Assembly (NCBI GenBank): GCA_029747015.1
Contig: JAKOGI010000053.1
Span: 659,001-723,000, forward strand
Direction: 5' to 3'
DNA length: 64,000 bases
Source of the DNA: Carnegiea gigantea
Lineage: Eukaryota > Streptophyta > Magnoliopsida > Caryophyllales > Cactaceae
The notes under the pieces were generated by a model. It was not told where the DNA came from and searched no databases. It saw only the letters and a program-made list of their open reading frames with translations. The translations under genes were made by a program, and so were the position numbers. Of the stretch, positions 1 through 10,770 are shown one piece after another. Numbering within the stretch: position 1 is the stretch's first letter; each line of letters opens with the position of its first letter.

Positions 1-219
1 AACAATCCAAATCAAAAATCAGATCAAACAGAACAAAAATGACCCATGTGAGGATCGATCTAAAAAAAGAGCTCTTTTATAAGGGAGCCCAACCAGGGCC
101 CCTTTTATAAGTGAGAGCCTACTCACTTACCCTCACTAACCTGATTCTCGATTTCTCTCTTCTTCTGCCTCTCTGAATCTCGACCTATCTTTTTGCATTT
201 TCTCTTAAACCTCGAAAGG

Positions 220-276
<57 letters not shown>

Positions 277-1714
277 GTTCTTGGTTTCTCTCTCTTCTCT
301 TCGATATGCTTCCCGATACTTCCTCTCTCCTATCGGCTCTCCCAGTGGCGTGGCCATGGAAATGGAGCACTAAGCTCTTTCCTTAAACTTTTAACACCAT
401 GAGCATGATAGCCACAACCGCCGTTCTAGTTCTTTAGAAAACACCCAAAGGATGTGAAGCCGCCGCCCCTCTTTGCCTTCGATCCAAGCCAACCCTTTGA
501 GAACCAATGTCACCAACCATGTAGATCGGCCAAAACTGAGTCCGAGGGAGCGGTCCATGCGGCCAACGCGCCAATAGGGCAGTGGCACGTGGACTCATGC
601 GCCTCCAACTATGGTGTTTTGCAGCTTTATCCGTCCAAGGTTGTGTAGATCGGCATGCAAAGAGGCAGTTCAGCAGAAGAAGAAGGACCAACACAGCCCT
701 TGTGGGTAGCGCGTATGTAACATGCGCCACCCTTCCCTAGTGCCTCTAATGGGTATGGCCTGAATATGAGTCTCTTCTACCCTTTTCTTTTTATTTTTTT
801 TTTAAATTGTTGGGTTGAGGTGGGGGTATCGAAGACCACAGAGGCTTCGCCACCACCGCTGCAGCCGCCGAGGCACTGGCGATGGATTCAGGTTTGGGTT
901 TCTAAGTCGGTCAAGTAACAGATTTGACCTTGAGTCGAGTTCCAGGCAGAGGTCGGTTAATGGTTAGGATTTTGGGGTCTCAAACATAAACGAATTGCCT
1001 TGCTTAACAATTAATTACACATGGTAATAGACAATCAATCTGGACATGATCTTGATTAGCACATAATAAAAAAAAAAACCATGCTTGTAAAGTATAAACA
1101 CATTGAACATGAATTTTGTCTAATATTCTAGATTCATGAGTCATGCATAATTTTGAGCAGTTCATGATGAACATATCATCAGTCAAAAAAAATAGGTTTA
1201 GGGCATAGAAACAGAACATCCATTAATTTTGTCGACTAAAATTTTCAATCTTTTGGTCACTTTAGGGCATCGTAATCACAAAAGCATGCTATTAACACAC
1301 TAGGATTGCATAATCAGTTTGCACCATTGGTTATGACTAACTGGGCACGATTTAGCACGTTTAGGCATGAATCTGATTGCACGATTTAGCGTGCAAAACA
1401 TGTCATGACTAACGATTTAGCGTGAGTATGATAGCATAGGTTTTCCGAGCATTGGTTATCAGTCTAGAAATCAATCCTTTTGGTAATATGTGACTAACTG
1501 GGCACACAGATTTCACAAGGCATAAACATTCATGAATCCGATTTATTAAAAACTCAATTTATTGTTGATCTTGGGCAAGTAGACACAGAAGCATGCTATT
1601 AATTTGCATAATTACGAAAATTAGGCAATTAATCATATAGTCGTAGTCTCAAAACAAGCATGCTTAGTATTCAGATCTTTAAACGCATTAAACGGGACTA
1701 ATACAATCAGTCTA
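1..1714. other. Unrecognised AT-rich DNA, possibly interior of a minus-strand LTR element
   Basis: No convincing coding region. If the LTR at 1729-2023 belongs to a minus-strand element, this stretch lies on its internal side. Around 1270-1620 short phrases recur, such as tgactaactgggcac (near 1335 and 1490), cgatttagc(a/g) several times, and agcatgctatta twice. Two TATA-like stretches (cttttataag, near 73 and 111) precede a CT-rich tract. The matching second LTR was not found, so it is lost, diverged or beyond the left edge. Confidence 0.35.
225..275. repeat. (CT)n microsatellite
   Basis: About 51 bp of uninterrupted CT dinucleotides. The small ORFs that read through it as Ser-Leu or Arg-Glu repeats are artefacts. 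Confidence 0.95.
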
Positions 1715-1728
1715 GGCTCTGATACCAC
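1715..1728 (-). promoter_or_regulatory. Retrotransposon primer-binding site (initiator tRNA-Met type)
   Basis: The + strand reads ggctctgatacca, so the minus strand reads TGGTATCAGAGCC, complementary to the 3' end of plant initiator tRNA-Met. One base separates it from the end of the LTR at 1729-2023. This fixes the element orientation as minus and marks the LTR as the upstream one. Confidence 0.8.
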
Positions 1729-2023
1729 TGTTAGACAAATAGGATTGACCTGGATGCGGAAATAACTGTCGGAGATAGTCCACATATGCAGTGATGAGGC
1801 GCGGCTACTAGAGTCACCTTTTTGATAACCACGTCCTAAACCCGAAGCCAGGCTGTGATGGTAGGGCAGTTGTGAGGAGAAGGGAGGAGAGAGTGAGTTT
1901 TCTGTTTCTGTGTTAGACTAGCTGACCCCCAAATCTCCTTTTATAGGTTATGGGGCAGATAGGGTTGTCGCCCTAGGGGACACCTCGTGGTCATCGGGCC
2001 TAAATAAATAGGTTCGGCTAACA
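1729..2023 (-). repeat. Long terminal repeat of a minus-strand LTR retrotransposon (copia- or TRIM-like)
   Basis: A 295-bp segment bounded by a perfect 6-bp inverted repeat, TGTTAG...CTAACA, with a primer-binding site directly on its internal (lower-coordinate) side. On the minus strand a TATA box (CCTATAAAAGGAG, from 1936-1948) is followed by a pyrimidine-rich leader, as expected for the U3/R part of an LTR. The short LTR and Met primer site fit Ty1/copia or small TRIM elements. No gag or pol is visible on the internal side, so the class is uncertain. Confidence 0.7.
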
Positions 2024-2310
2024 GTTTTGATTTTAAATTTTAATTTTTTTTAAAAAGTGAGGTTCAACGGGTCAATAAGAAACTTAAAATCTCAACCTAC
2101 GCCCGACCCTTATCATAGTCCGGTACCCTCAATTTGAGTGTCGAGATAGTTCGAACACAAAAAACGTCGACCCTGACCCTTATTTTTTAGAGTCAGGTTG
2201 CGGCGGTTGGGTGGGGTCTCGGCCCATTGAACAAGTCTACTTATGAATAAAGACATTATACCACCCCAAAAAAAGGGCCAAATCCATATCGTCGAGATTA
2301 AGCTAGTAGG
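2024..2310. other. No recognisable feature
   Basis: T-rich, then mixed-composition sequence between the LTR and the hAT element. If the LTR element made a 5-bp target duplication, one copy would be gtttt at 2024-2028. Its partner cannot be located. Confidence 0.4.
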
Positions 2311-3425
2311 TAGACCTGTCAATTCGGGCGGGCAGGTCAAATACGGGTCGGGTATATACGGGTTCGGGTAAAATACGGGTCGGGTGTATTTCGGGTTCGG
2401 GTAAAATACGGGTGGGTGTATTTCTGTTTTACGGATTTCGGATCAACCCAACGAATTTGAAGTGCCTTTTTAATGAATTATTTCTTTTTTTGCCAATACT
2501 TAAAATTGTCTGCATTTAGTGAACAAGCATTGTAATTGTAATTTTTTCAAAGAATATCAAAAATATCCAAACTTTTCAATATGACATATGAAATTCATAT
2601 GCAGGTGGACAATGAGTCACGTTTGGATGGGTTGACCCATATATTAAAATATTAATAATTGATCGGGCCATTCATGGGTCGGCCCATCTAAAGCATGTGA
2701 ACGAGTCGGAGCGATTCGAACCGTTAATAGCCTGTTTAATAATTTGATGTTTCGTTAATTAACCTAGTATTATCTAATCAGGCATGCTTTATTAGTATGT
2801 CGATCCTAACACGAACATAACTTGCTTCATTGCCCAACATTGCATTAGATTTAAGACCAATTAGAAGGAATCCAAACGAAAGAATATTATATACGCACAA
2901 GATATTATAATTATCTATTAATTATAAAATCAAAATTTTAGATTATTATAGAATAATCTTATTTAAAATGCGATAAGACGTATTCATTTTACGAAGAATA
3001 TAATGGTATGACTTGCACATTTTCAATACTTATCTAATTCTAAATTGTTTTTCTTAATATTAGAGTTGTTTCATGGTCATTTTCAAAAATTGTACAATTT
3101 ATAAGTTGTATATGACGTTGTTTTATGAGAAAAAATGGGAACCATTGTCTAATTTGCGAAGGAATGTGGTAATTGTATAATGTCTTTCTAAACGATTCAT
3201 CATAATGAAAAACTATTATTGTTAAGAGGGAAAATTAAAGAAAATAAAAAGGAAGTATATAATATTCGGGTCGAGCGGGTGGATTCGGGTTCGGGTTCGG
3301 GTCGGGTTTGACCCAAAATTTTACGGGGTTTTCAGGTTCAGGTCGAGAAAATTGTGTTCAAAATCCAAAACTTTCGGACGGGCTCGGGTCAGGTTTTCGG
3401 GTTAAGTCAATTTTTGCCAGGTCTA
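2311..3425. mobile_element. Non-autonomous hAT-like transposon
   Basis: A 1115-bp element with inverted termini. The left end is TAGACCTGTCAATTCGGG; the right end, reverse-complemented, is TAGACCTGGCAAAAATTG, so 11 of the first 12 bases match. Flanking 8-mers ctagtagg (2303-2310) and ctaatagc (3426-3433) agree at 6 of 8 positions, consistent with a decayed 8-bp hAT target duplication. Both subterminal regions carry many (t)cgggt(t) repeats, 2320-2430 and 3265-3410, in GC-rich islands around an AT-rich core. No transposase reading frame is present. Confidence 0.75.
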
Positions 3426-4406
3426 CTAATAGCATCTTTTCTTCTCAAAGTTAATCACTTGTACATAGGCTTTTTGAATTTTGCAGCCACTATCTCTTCA
3501 TCGTCTACCAATTTCTGGAAGTAACACAGACTTAATATGAAAAACTATAACATACATGAATAATTAATGGCAAGATAATTATCATCTTACATAAACATTG
3601 TGGCTCAAGAACATCCTTTTTGGCGCATTACGATTTCTTTTAAGCCCCTCCTTGTGCATTAAAACACACCATGTTTCGAAGATAACACATTTAAGATGTC
3701 AAATTGCTCGTGACATGGACATCACTTCTTCTCGGTTTAACCAAAACTTCAAACCATCATATTCTACATCATATTCAAACAAAACTTCCTTAAACACAAA
3801 AAAAACAAAGGAAAGTATGGAGATCATCTCTTCCACATCATAAAATGAGAAGAAAAAATAAAAATAAAGTACCCAAAAAACAAAAACTCTTACGATCTAG
3901 GATGGAGATCATCAACATTTAAGAAGGCGTAATCAATAACAATCTTCTCTTCAGAAGACAAATGGTTCAGAACCCTCCCTTGGTCAAATATGGAGAACGA
4001 TAAACAGAAGGCAATTACTTCCCTTCGAGAGTGCTCAATCCCCTTATGGGCCTCATCACCATGATTGGTCATAGCAATGATCTTCTCTTTATTCCGTAAC
4101 AACAACATTAACTTCTACTCTATCATTTTACCACCATCATTAGTAACATTACGTTCTAGATGACATGCAACAACATCTAAAACATCATCAAAATGACCAA
4201 GCCAAACGAAGAACAGTACAATCCTTTTTCTTTTGAAGATGTCGAATAGCAGCTGCCTCCATGTTGACTAATGCTTCTAATGTTGAAGGGCCTCAAACTA
4301 TATCTTCATCCTACACAAGTCCACCACTGTTGCCATGAGCAGCAGTATAACTAGCCCAGGTATCAACACACTTGAACCTTTTGTAGGAATAGTATCCATT
4401 TTATTA

Positions 4407-4995
4407 AGAGTGATGGTATATGTATTGTAACAAGACACCTTTAAATGTCTTGTCTCATTTTAAATTTACATATTTTATAATTTAAAATTACGGTTTCTTT
4501 GGAGTTAAAATTATAGTTTTTTTGGAGTAGCAGGTAGTCTGTGGTTTTTAAATCTGGGGTCCAATGTAACCAGTTTCGCTGTAATTTTTGTAATTCAGGG
4601 GGTAAAACTGCTACATTATACCTTCCCCATAACCCTCCTGGTGGCGGGATTTTTGGAAATTGAATTTGGATTTATAATTTAAACCCACGACAATTTCAAT
4701 GATTATAATTACGTATAAATTACTAAGTTTAAATATTTGTCGGCAATGGCGACAAAGTATTAAATGACGCACTATGATTGTATTAACTATATCTACAAGG
4801 GTATATAACACGTGTATTTTAGAAATGTTGTAAATTCTAGATAAAAATATAATTTCACACAATTTATAAGTTATAATATACTTTAGCAATTCGATCATAC
4901 CGGTTTTTCAATTTAAAAGCATTATAATGTATTGTTTTAAGACAAAATAGGACACTTAAGAAATGTCTTGTTGCAAGACATTATCATTTTGCTCT
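4407..4995. mobile_element. MITE-like inverted-repeat element
   Basis: About 589 bp with diverged inverted ends. The left reads agagtgatggtatatgtatt then gtaacaagacacc; the right, reverse-complemented, reads agagcaaaatgataatgtct then tgcaacaagacat. TA (or TTA/TAA) flanks both ends. Both arms carry a local palindrome built on aagaca...tgtctt. The interior is AT-rich and noncoding. It interrupts the decayed minus-strand gene, so it arrived after or during that gene's decay. The superfamily is unclear. Confidence 0.5.
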
Positions 4996-5118
4996 TATTA
5001 ATTGCCTTGCTAAGGTGATACTGTACTACTTTTAGGAAACCTCTCCCAAGTAGCCCTAATTGCCGTGCAATGTTGACCATCCGTATGAAGCATCCAATTG
5101 ACATGCCGCTACCTGTGA

Positions 5119-5880
5119 GCAAATATGAAAATGAAAATTAGTCAGAAGTTGTGGTATTAAAAATTGAGCAAAATCAAAATGTAAATTGAACAAAATCAAT
5201 TTAGTGCATATAATGCAAGACTACTAACAAAAAGTGAACCTAGATGTTAATTTTGCATGTTCACGCAGTTCAATATGTTATAAAAACAAAATCTAATGCT
5301 CAAAAACAAAGATAACTTAAGTGTTAAACGAAACAAGATGACATTATGAACAAAACCATAAACCATATATTTAACATCTATGAAAGACATCTCAAATGAG
5401 CCACCTGGATCGGAGCAGAGGTATGAGGCACAATTCTGCTATCACAAGCATCGCAGATTGGATCAACCGTAAACCTGCACACAAGAGATTTCCAAGTCAG
5501 CATTGTCTTCTTGCAACCGTTCACTTGCTTGTGTTTAAGCAATTATGAAAATGGAATTTATTCAAAAATTTTGGAAATGAAAAAATTCAACAAAATCAAA
5601 ATGAAAATTGAACAAAGTCAATTTAGCCGATATAATATAAAATCATTGATAAAAAGTGACTTAAATCTTATAACCCAATATGTTATAAAAACCAACCTAA
5701 TTTTCAAAAAAAAAAAAAAAAGAACTTAAGTGTTGAGCAAATAGAATCACATTATGAGGAAAACCATATTTAACAGCTAAAAAATGTATCTAAAATGAGC
5801 CACAAGAGCAAGGGTTGGAAGCACTCTTATGCGCTACCACAAGTTGCGCAAATTGGTTCAATTATGGAGCTGCTAACAAG
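5119..5880. repeat. Diverged tandem duplication of about 400 bp
   Basis: Units begin near 5119 and 5535. Both contain, in order, an atgaaaatg(g)aa start, an aaaatcaaaatg(t/a)aaattgaac block, a caa(a/g)tcaatttag block, an aacttaagtgtt block, an accatattta(a)ca block and a g-a-g-c-c-a-c block. They end in a coding-like stretch with a spaced-cysteine region on the minus strand. Divergence is high and a poly(A) run lies in the second unit (5708-5722). Confidence 0.55.
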
Positions 5881-6774
5881 TGGATCAATACAAACATTGT
5901 CTTTTTGTAACGTTCACGTCCAAACCCCAGAAGTATTGCTCTAAATAAGCCTCAGCAGCTTGAACTTCATTGGTACAATCAACAGTCTCATGAATTGCAC
6001 CTCTGCCAGACATACCAACCATTTTTCTTCATCAGTCATTCTCTTCTACATCTCAGCTTTAGTCCAACTAACTGCATTCAGAAACCATCTTTTAAGAGCA
6101 ACGTCAATATTCTTATCCAAATAGCATCCCAAAAATAAAAATAGAACTTAGAAACACAAAAAAAACAAAAAAACAAAAAGGCACAAACAAATAAAAAAAG
6201 GTACACATACTAACCATCAAAAATATTTGGGAACCCTTGAATAACCTAGCAAGATCACTGTTCCATTTGAGAACAGTGATTCTTAAAGTCCTAGTCACAT
6301 TTTCACACCAATTGTAGTTAATAACAGGCATATAAAACAAAATCTCTCTTGAATCACAAGATTTTCTTTTTACAACTGTTTTGTGACCCATGGGCAATCT
6401 AAGTGTTGCATGGACATCTTTTTATGTGAACTCCAATATCGTATGATTAGGAAACCTATGATAATAACCACAGTAATCATAATTTTCTAAAATCCATCTC
6501 CCTAATCTTTTCGAAATCACATTAGTCCTAATAGTCCAAAAACCACCAAAACCTATCTCGTTCACAACTAAATATTGTTTATAACTCAACCTCTCTATCG
6601 AATAATAAACACCCGATGTAGCATCGATAATCAATGTTGGAGGATCAATCTCTTTCAGACTTATCAACACGAGTTTAATCAAGCCCTCTTTTGAAAGTCT
6701 TCAACACCTTCCCTCCTAGCAACATTAGCCTTGTTTGTTACCTTCTTTGGCAAAGGCTGCTTGATTTTGAAGAC

Positions 6775-9700
6775 CCAGACCTCTAAAGAATAAGAAAACT
6801 GTGATTAGCCTTTGTATCACTCTCATTACCCTAATTCCTACGGTTGACAACCTGTCTACAACAAGCCAATTTCGGCCAATCAGCCTTTGTAACACACTGT
6901 ACAAAATTGTCTCCAAAATTCTGTTAGTAGAATAAGACCCATATTGGAGAAAGATTATTGATCCAGTAAAAATTTCTTTGTACCAAAGTGATCTATTCAT
7001 GATAACAATCTTCTCACACATGAGATTATGAATAAGTTTGAAAATATGAAAGGAAAAAAATCATGGGTAACTCTCAAGCTTGATATAGAAAAAGTCTATG
7101 ATAGAATAGAATATAAATTTTTTATTCGAACCAGTAGAACGATTGGGATTTTGCCGCATACGGATAGACTGGATTAGAGAATGCATTATGATGGTCTCCT
7201 ATTCTGTAATTGCCAATGATGATGTCTATGGATTTTTCCCCTGCTAGCTTCATCGGCCAAGGTGACCCCTTTTCGGCATATCTATTTACCGTATGCATGG
7301 TAGTACTAACACGAGCATTACGAAAAGAATAACTAAAATAGAAATGTTGAATTGGTTTTAAAATTAGCCCAACTGCAACCAAAATTCGATGTCTACTCTT
7401 TACTAACGACCATCTACTCTTTTATTGAACTAATCTTGATTCTTTTCAAGAATTTAATAATATATGGAACCGTTTTTGCCATAATTCTAGTCAACTTATT
7501 AATTTTCACAAATCAACCTAACATTCTCTAGTAACACATAAATGCATGATAAACAAATTGTTTCTCAGTGTTTAACATTATTATCCAGCAAAATAATCTT
7601 GGCAAATACCTTGGACGCCGAGTATTTAAGGGTGGAGCAAAACAAGAAACATTCTCAGAGCTTGTAAACATAACAACGGAAAAGTTACAAAATTGGAAAA
7701 AAATGTGTCTAAAATAGGAAGAGTTGCCTTAATTCAAGCCGACATTGAATTAATGCATGCCTACATAATGCAATGCTTCCAGCTCCCAAATTTGACGAAT
7801 AAAAATATCAACCAAGTTAGTAGAGATTTTTCCTGGAAGAAATTTGAAGATACTAGAGGACTGCCAATGGATTTTACATGGCAAAATCTATCATCCCAAG
7901 ATGGTCTTATAAAAATGGAAGTCGTAAATAGTGCTTTCATAAGCAAACTAACCTTAAGGTTGCTCTATGAGCAAAGTCTTTTAGATCAAATCTTGGCCAC
8001 ATATTCAATTAATGAGCACTTTTTAGTATTCAACTTAAACTGTCAGACTAATGGGCATGGAAATCTTCTCTCAAGAATCATCGCCAATTCTATAAGGGGT
8101 TGAGGTGGGGAGTAGGAGATAAGACAAACATCAATAGTTGGTTTGATAATGGTGTGCAAATAACAACTTAACTAACATGCTTGACATATATACAGAATAT
8201 CACTAGTATTGACACATCTATCAAGGTCGTCCAATTTATCACCAATTGCAAAGAATGGGATATTAACAGTCTTGAACAGCTAGTTACAATCTCCCTTTAA
8301 AGCTAATTTTAACACCTACTCCTTTCAACCCAGTACCGATTCCATAATCCATACGTTGGGTGCTATCTAAGAATGACGGTTTTTCTACTAAAATGGAAAC
8401 ATGGGCAGCTCATGGCCTATGCTCCTACATGGAAGTAGAAACTGTATTTGGAGCATGGACATTTTGCCCAAACACAAAGTTTTCTCTGGCAGCTTTGCCA
8501 CTTATCCCTTTCGACGAAGGGAACCTTATTCAAAAGAGGAATGGAAATTGATCATCTATGCCCACTTTGCAATAATGATATTGAGGATGCTGACCATTTG
8601 CTCCATTGTAGGGTTACCCAACAAGTTTGGAGGCTAGCGATAGCCCATAACTGGGTGAACATTGTACTAACCCAACTCACAAAATAGTATACGTTCTTGG
8701 CGTGCTAATGTGAAGTCTTCTAATCCGTCAACTCATATGGATAGACTAGTCACACTCCTGTGGAGCATATAGAAAAGTAGAAATAATACCGTTTTCATAA
8801 TGACATGTCTTGTCTGGAAGCTACCATAATTAGGGCTAAGAGAGTTAAAACTGAATGACACATTAGACATTAGCTCACACAAAAAAGCCAACTACCAAAC
8901 ACACCCAACCCAACCATCATCCGCAATAAGAAGCTGCAAGGAGGATTCATCAAGATAAATTTTGATGAATACAAAATATTGCGAAGAGTAGCAGGTGGTT
9001 ACATTATGTGCAATTAGGAAGGAGGATTTATCCAGCTTGCAACATTCAACCTGGAAGCAGCATTAATCTTAGTAATATAAGCCACACCATGTGAAAGGAC
9101 ATTAAAGTAAAGACACAAGTAGGATTTACCAACATTCGCATGGAAGAAGACAACAAAATCCTTATACAAATAATTCGTGGATGAATTCATGCCCCATGGG
9201 AAATTCAAATTCTAATTCAGGACATCCAGTTTAATCTTCAAATTTGTAATCATGTTACTATCAACCATATTTTCAGGGAAGGCAATTAGTGGCGGATTTA
9301 GGATTTCAAATGAGGGGTGTTCACCTACGAACATTTTTAAATTGTTTTGTTTTCAAATATCTTAAAATGGAATTGGATCGATCCATGTAAAACTAAAAAA
9401 TAAAAAAAAGAACATGAAATTTAGAAATTAAGCTCACTTAGTTAAAACAAGCAACACATTAGTTTAAATAAAGAGATAAGCCAATGGCATAACATTATAA
9501 CAATCAATGAAGCAACTTGCAAGCTACCAAGCACTTATCATGAACTAACCAAACATGATTTTTAGCCTAGAAAGACCACAATCATGACACAATCTAAATC
9601 ATTTAAATCATGATTCATGAACTAACCAAACCTGACTTTCCATTTAAATCATGGCACAAGCTAATTTGTCTAGCAAGACCACAATCAAAGTATCAAACAT

Positions 9701-10585
9701 TCAAATATAGGAATGAAAAATTAACCAAAAAAACAGAAAATTTTGGAATTTGGCAAAAACAAACCAAGAAAAACAAAAAATTTTAGAATTTGGAAAAAAT
9801 TAACCGACCAAAATCTAAAAATCTAACCTGCTAGCTGTCGTTCGACACTTCGATGGATGTGTGCAGTGTGCTAGTGCCTGGGCCTTGCTAGTGTTCTGTC
9901 TAGCGTCTGGCGGTGCCTGGTGGACTGCCGATAGGCGGGCTCCACGGCCAACGGCGGACAGCTCGGTTTTAGGTGGCCATTCGCGGTGGGTGTGTGAGGC
10001 AGGGTTAGTTTAAGCGTGAGAGCGAGCTGAGAGACCAGAGGGAGGGTGAGAGTCGAAGGGTTTGGAGATTGGAGAGCTGAGGTAGGCAGAAACACGGGAG
10101 ACCTCACCGAGAAGCCTGCCCCTTTGGTAAGGGCAATTTTGTAATTTTATTTTTTAATTTAAATGAAATTAGTTTTTGGATGGCCGGATGGGCTAAAGTA
10201 TTGGGCCGTCACTTTGATTTTAGGCGGGCTTTCAAGGTTTACGGTCAGGCCTCAGTATTTAACAATCTGATTTTTTTAGGGCCTATTTTAGGGGTATCCA
10301 CCCATAATATTGATATAGGCTTTAAGTGAGCTCATAAGAATTTTTTTGGGGTTAGGAGTGCCCATGAACACTTCTCCCTCCCACATAACTCCGCCCCTGA
10401 AGGCAATTATACAACAGACTGGCTCGCAAAGTTTAGTCTCACCCTCCATTGCACTATAGTGTGGAATTTGATCTCCCACAAAGACTTTTGTTGTATTTTC
10501 CGCAATGATAATTCAGGGAGAAGCCTTAACAAAAGGATTATCCAGATTTTTAGCTTACCTTTCAAAAAAATAATAATAAAACTAT
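6775..10585 (+). mobile_element. Decayed L1-type LINE (non-LTR retrotransposon)
   Basis: A 5'-truncated element with remains of plant L1-type ORF2. Reverse transcriptase blocks include FRPISLCNTLYKIVSKIL (about 6871-6925), LDIEKVYDRIEYKFF (about 7078-7122) and a decayed catalytic box reading LLFTND (about 7405-7425), where the usual FADD aspartates are disturbed. The C-terminal part follows, with the KYLG block near 7605 and the open stretch 7693-8102 (ALIQADIELMHAYIMQCFQL). A zf-RVT zinc finger CPLCNNDIEDADHLLHC lies at about 8554-8605. An RNase H domain starts near 8940 and continues after an inserted hAT (10400-10560, reading YTTDWLAKFSL). The 3' end is near 10585 in an A/T-rich tail. Frameshifts and stops throughout. 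Confidence 0.8.
9287..10399. mobile_element. Non-autonomous hAT inserted in the LINE RNase H domain
   Basis: The left end is TAGTGGCGGATTTAGG; the right end, reverse-complemented, is CAGGGGCGGAGTTATG. A perfect 8-bp target duplication AAGGCAAT flanks it (9279-9286 and 10400-10407). Removing the 1113-bp element and one duplicate restores continuity of the LINE RNase H reading (HIFREGN before, YTTDWLAK after). The interior is noncoding, with a GC-richer purine-rich section at 9830-10120 that may be captured sequence. Confidence 0.88.
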
Positions 10586-10770
10586 TCATCTCTCTATTTT
10601 TCTCCCCATAAATTCCAATTTGCATATTTATTTATATTTTATTCCATTCATGCCGTTATAGTAAATGCTACATTGCCATCCGTTGTTCTCTCGGGGTTTT
10701 TTTGTTTTTGGGGGGGGGGGGGGGGGGCGGCGCCGCCATCGGTTGATGTGTTTTGGTTTGCCTCTGATCA
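10586..10770. other. Unassigned spacer with a G homopolymer
   Basis: Short AT-rich spacer between the LINE tail and the duplicated foldback region. It contains the poly(G) at 10710-10727. No gene seen. Confidence 0.5.
10710..10727 (+). repeat. Poly(G) homopolymer
   Basis: 18 consecutive G followed by cggcgccgcc. The glycine/proline ORFs across it are artefacts. Confidence 0.9.

Larger units (their letters stand above)
3590..6770 (-). pseudogene. Decayed multi-exon coding region of unknown function
   Basis: Several minus-strand blocks look like remains of one protein read from high to low coordinates. About 6770-6115 reads through IDPPTLIIDATSGVYYSIE and, after one in-frame stop, KDVHATLRLPMGHKTVVKR. 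About 6110-5930 includes IHETVDCTNEVQAAEAYLEQ. 5480-5400 reads VDPICDACDSRIVPHTSAP, and 5120-5030 reads MSIGCFIRMVNIARQLGLLG. 4350-3890 includes NMEAAAIRHLQKKK and a longer block ending near 3890. AT-rich intron-like gaps separate them. The style recalls plant transposon-associated proteins with an N-terminal domain upstream of a Ulp1-like protease, but no protease motif was found, so this is only a guess. Stops, frameshifts and a MITE (4407-4995) show it is dead. Confidence 0.4.

Noticed and set aside
434..730. 98-aa minus-strand ORF with a signal-like stretch
   Set aside because: No family resemblance, no supporting start context, and two other frames are open over the same GC-richer patch.
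5500..8700. CRISPR-like or tRNA gene signals
   Set aside because: No regularly spaced repeats of constant length, and no cloverleaf with both conserved arms. This is a plant nuclear context.
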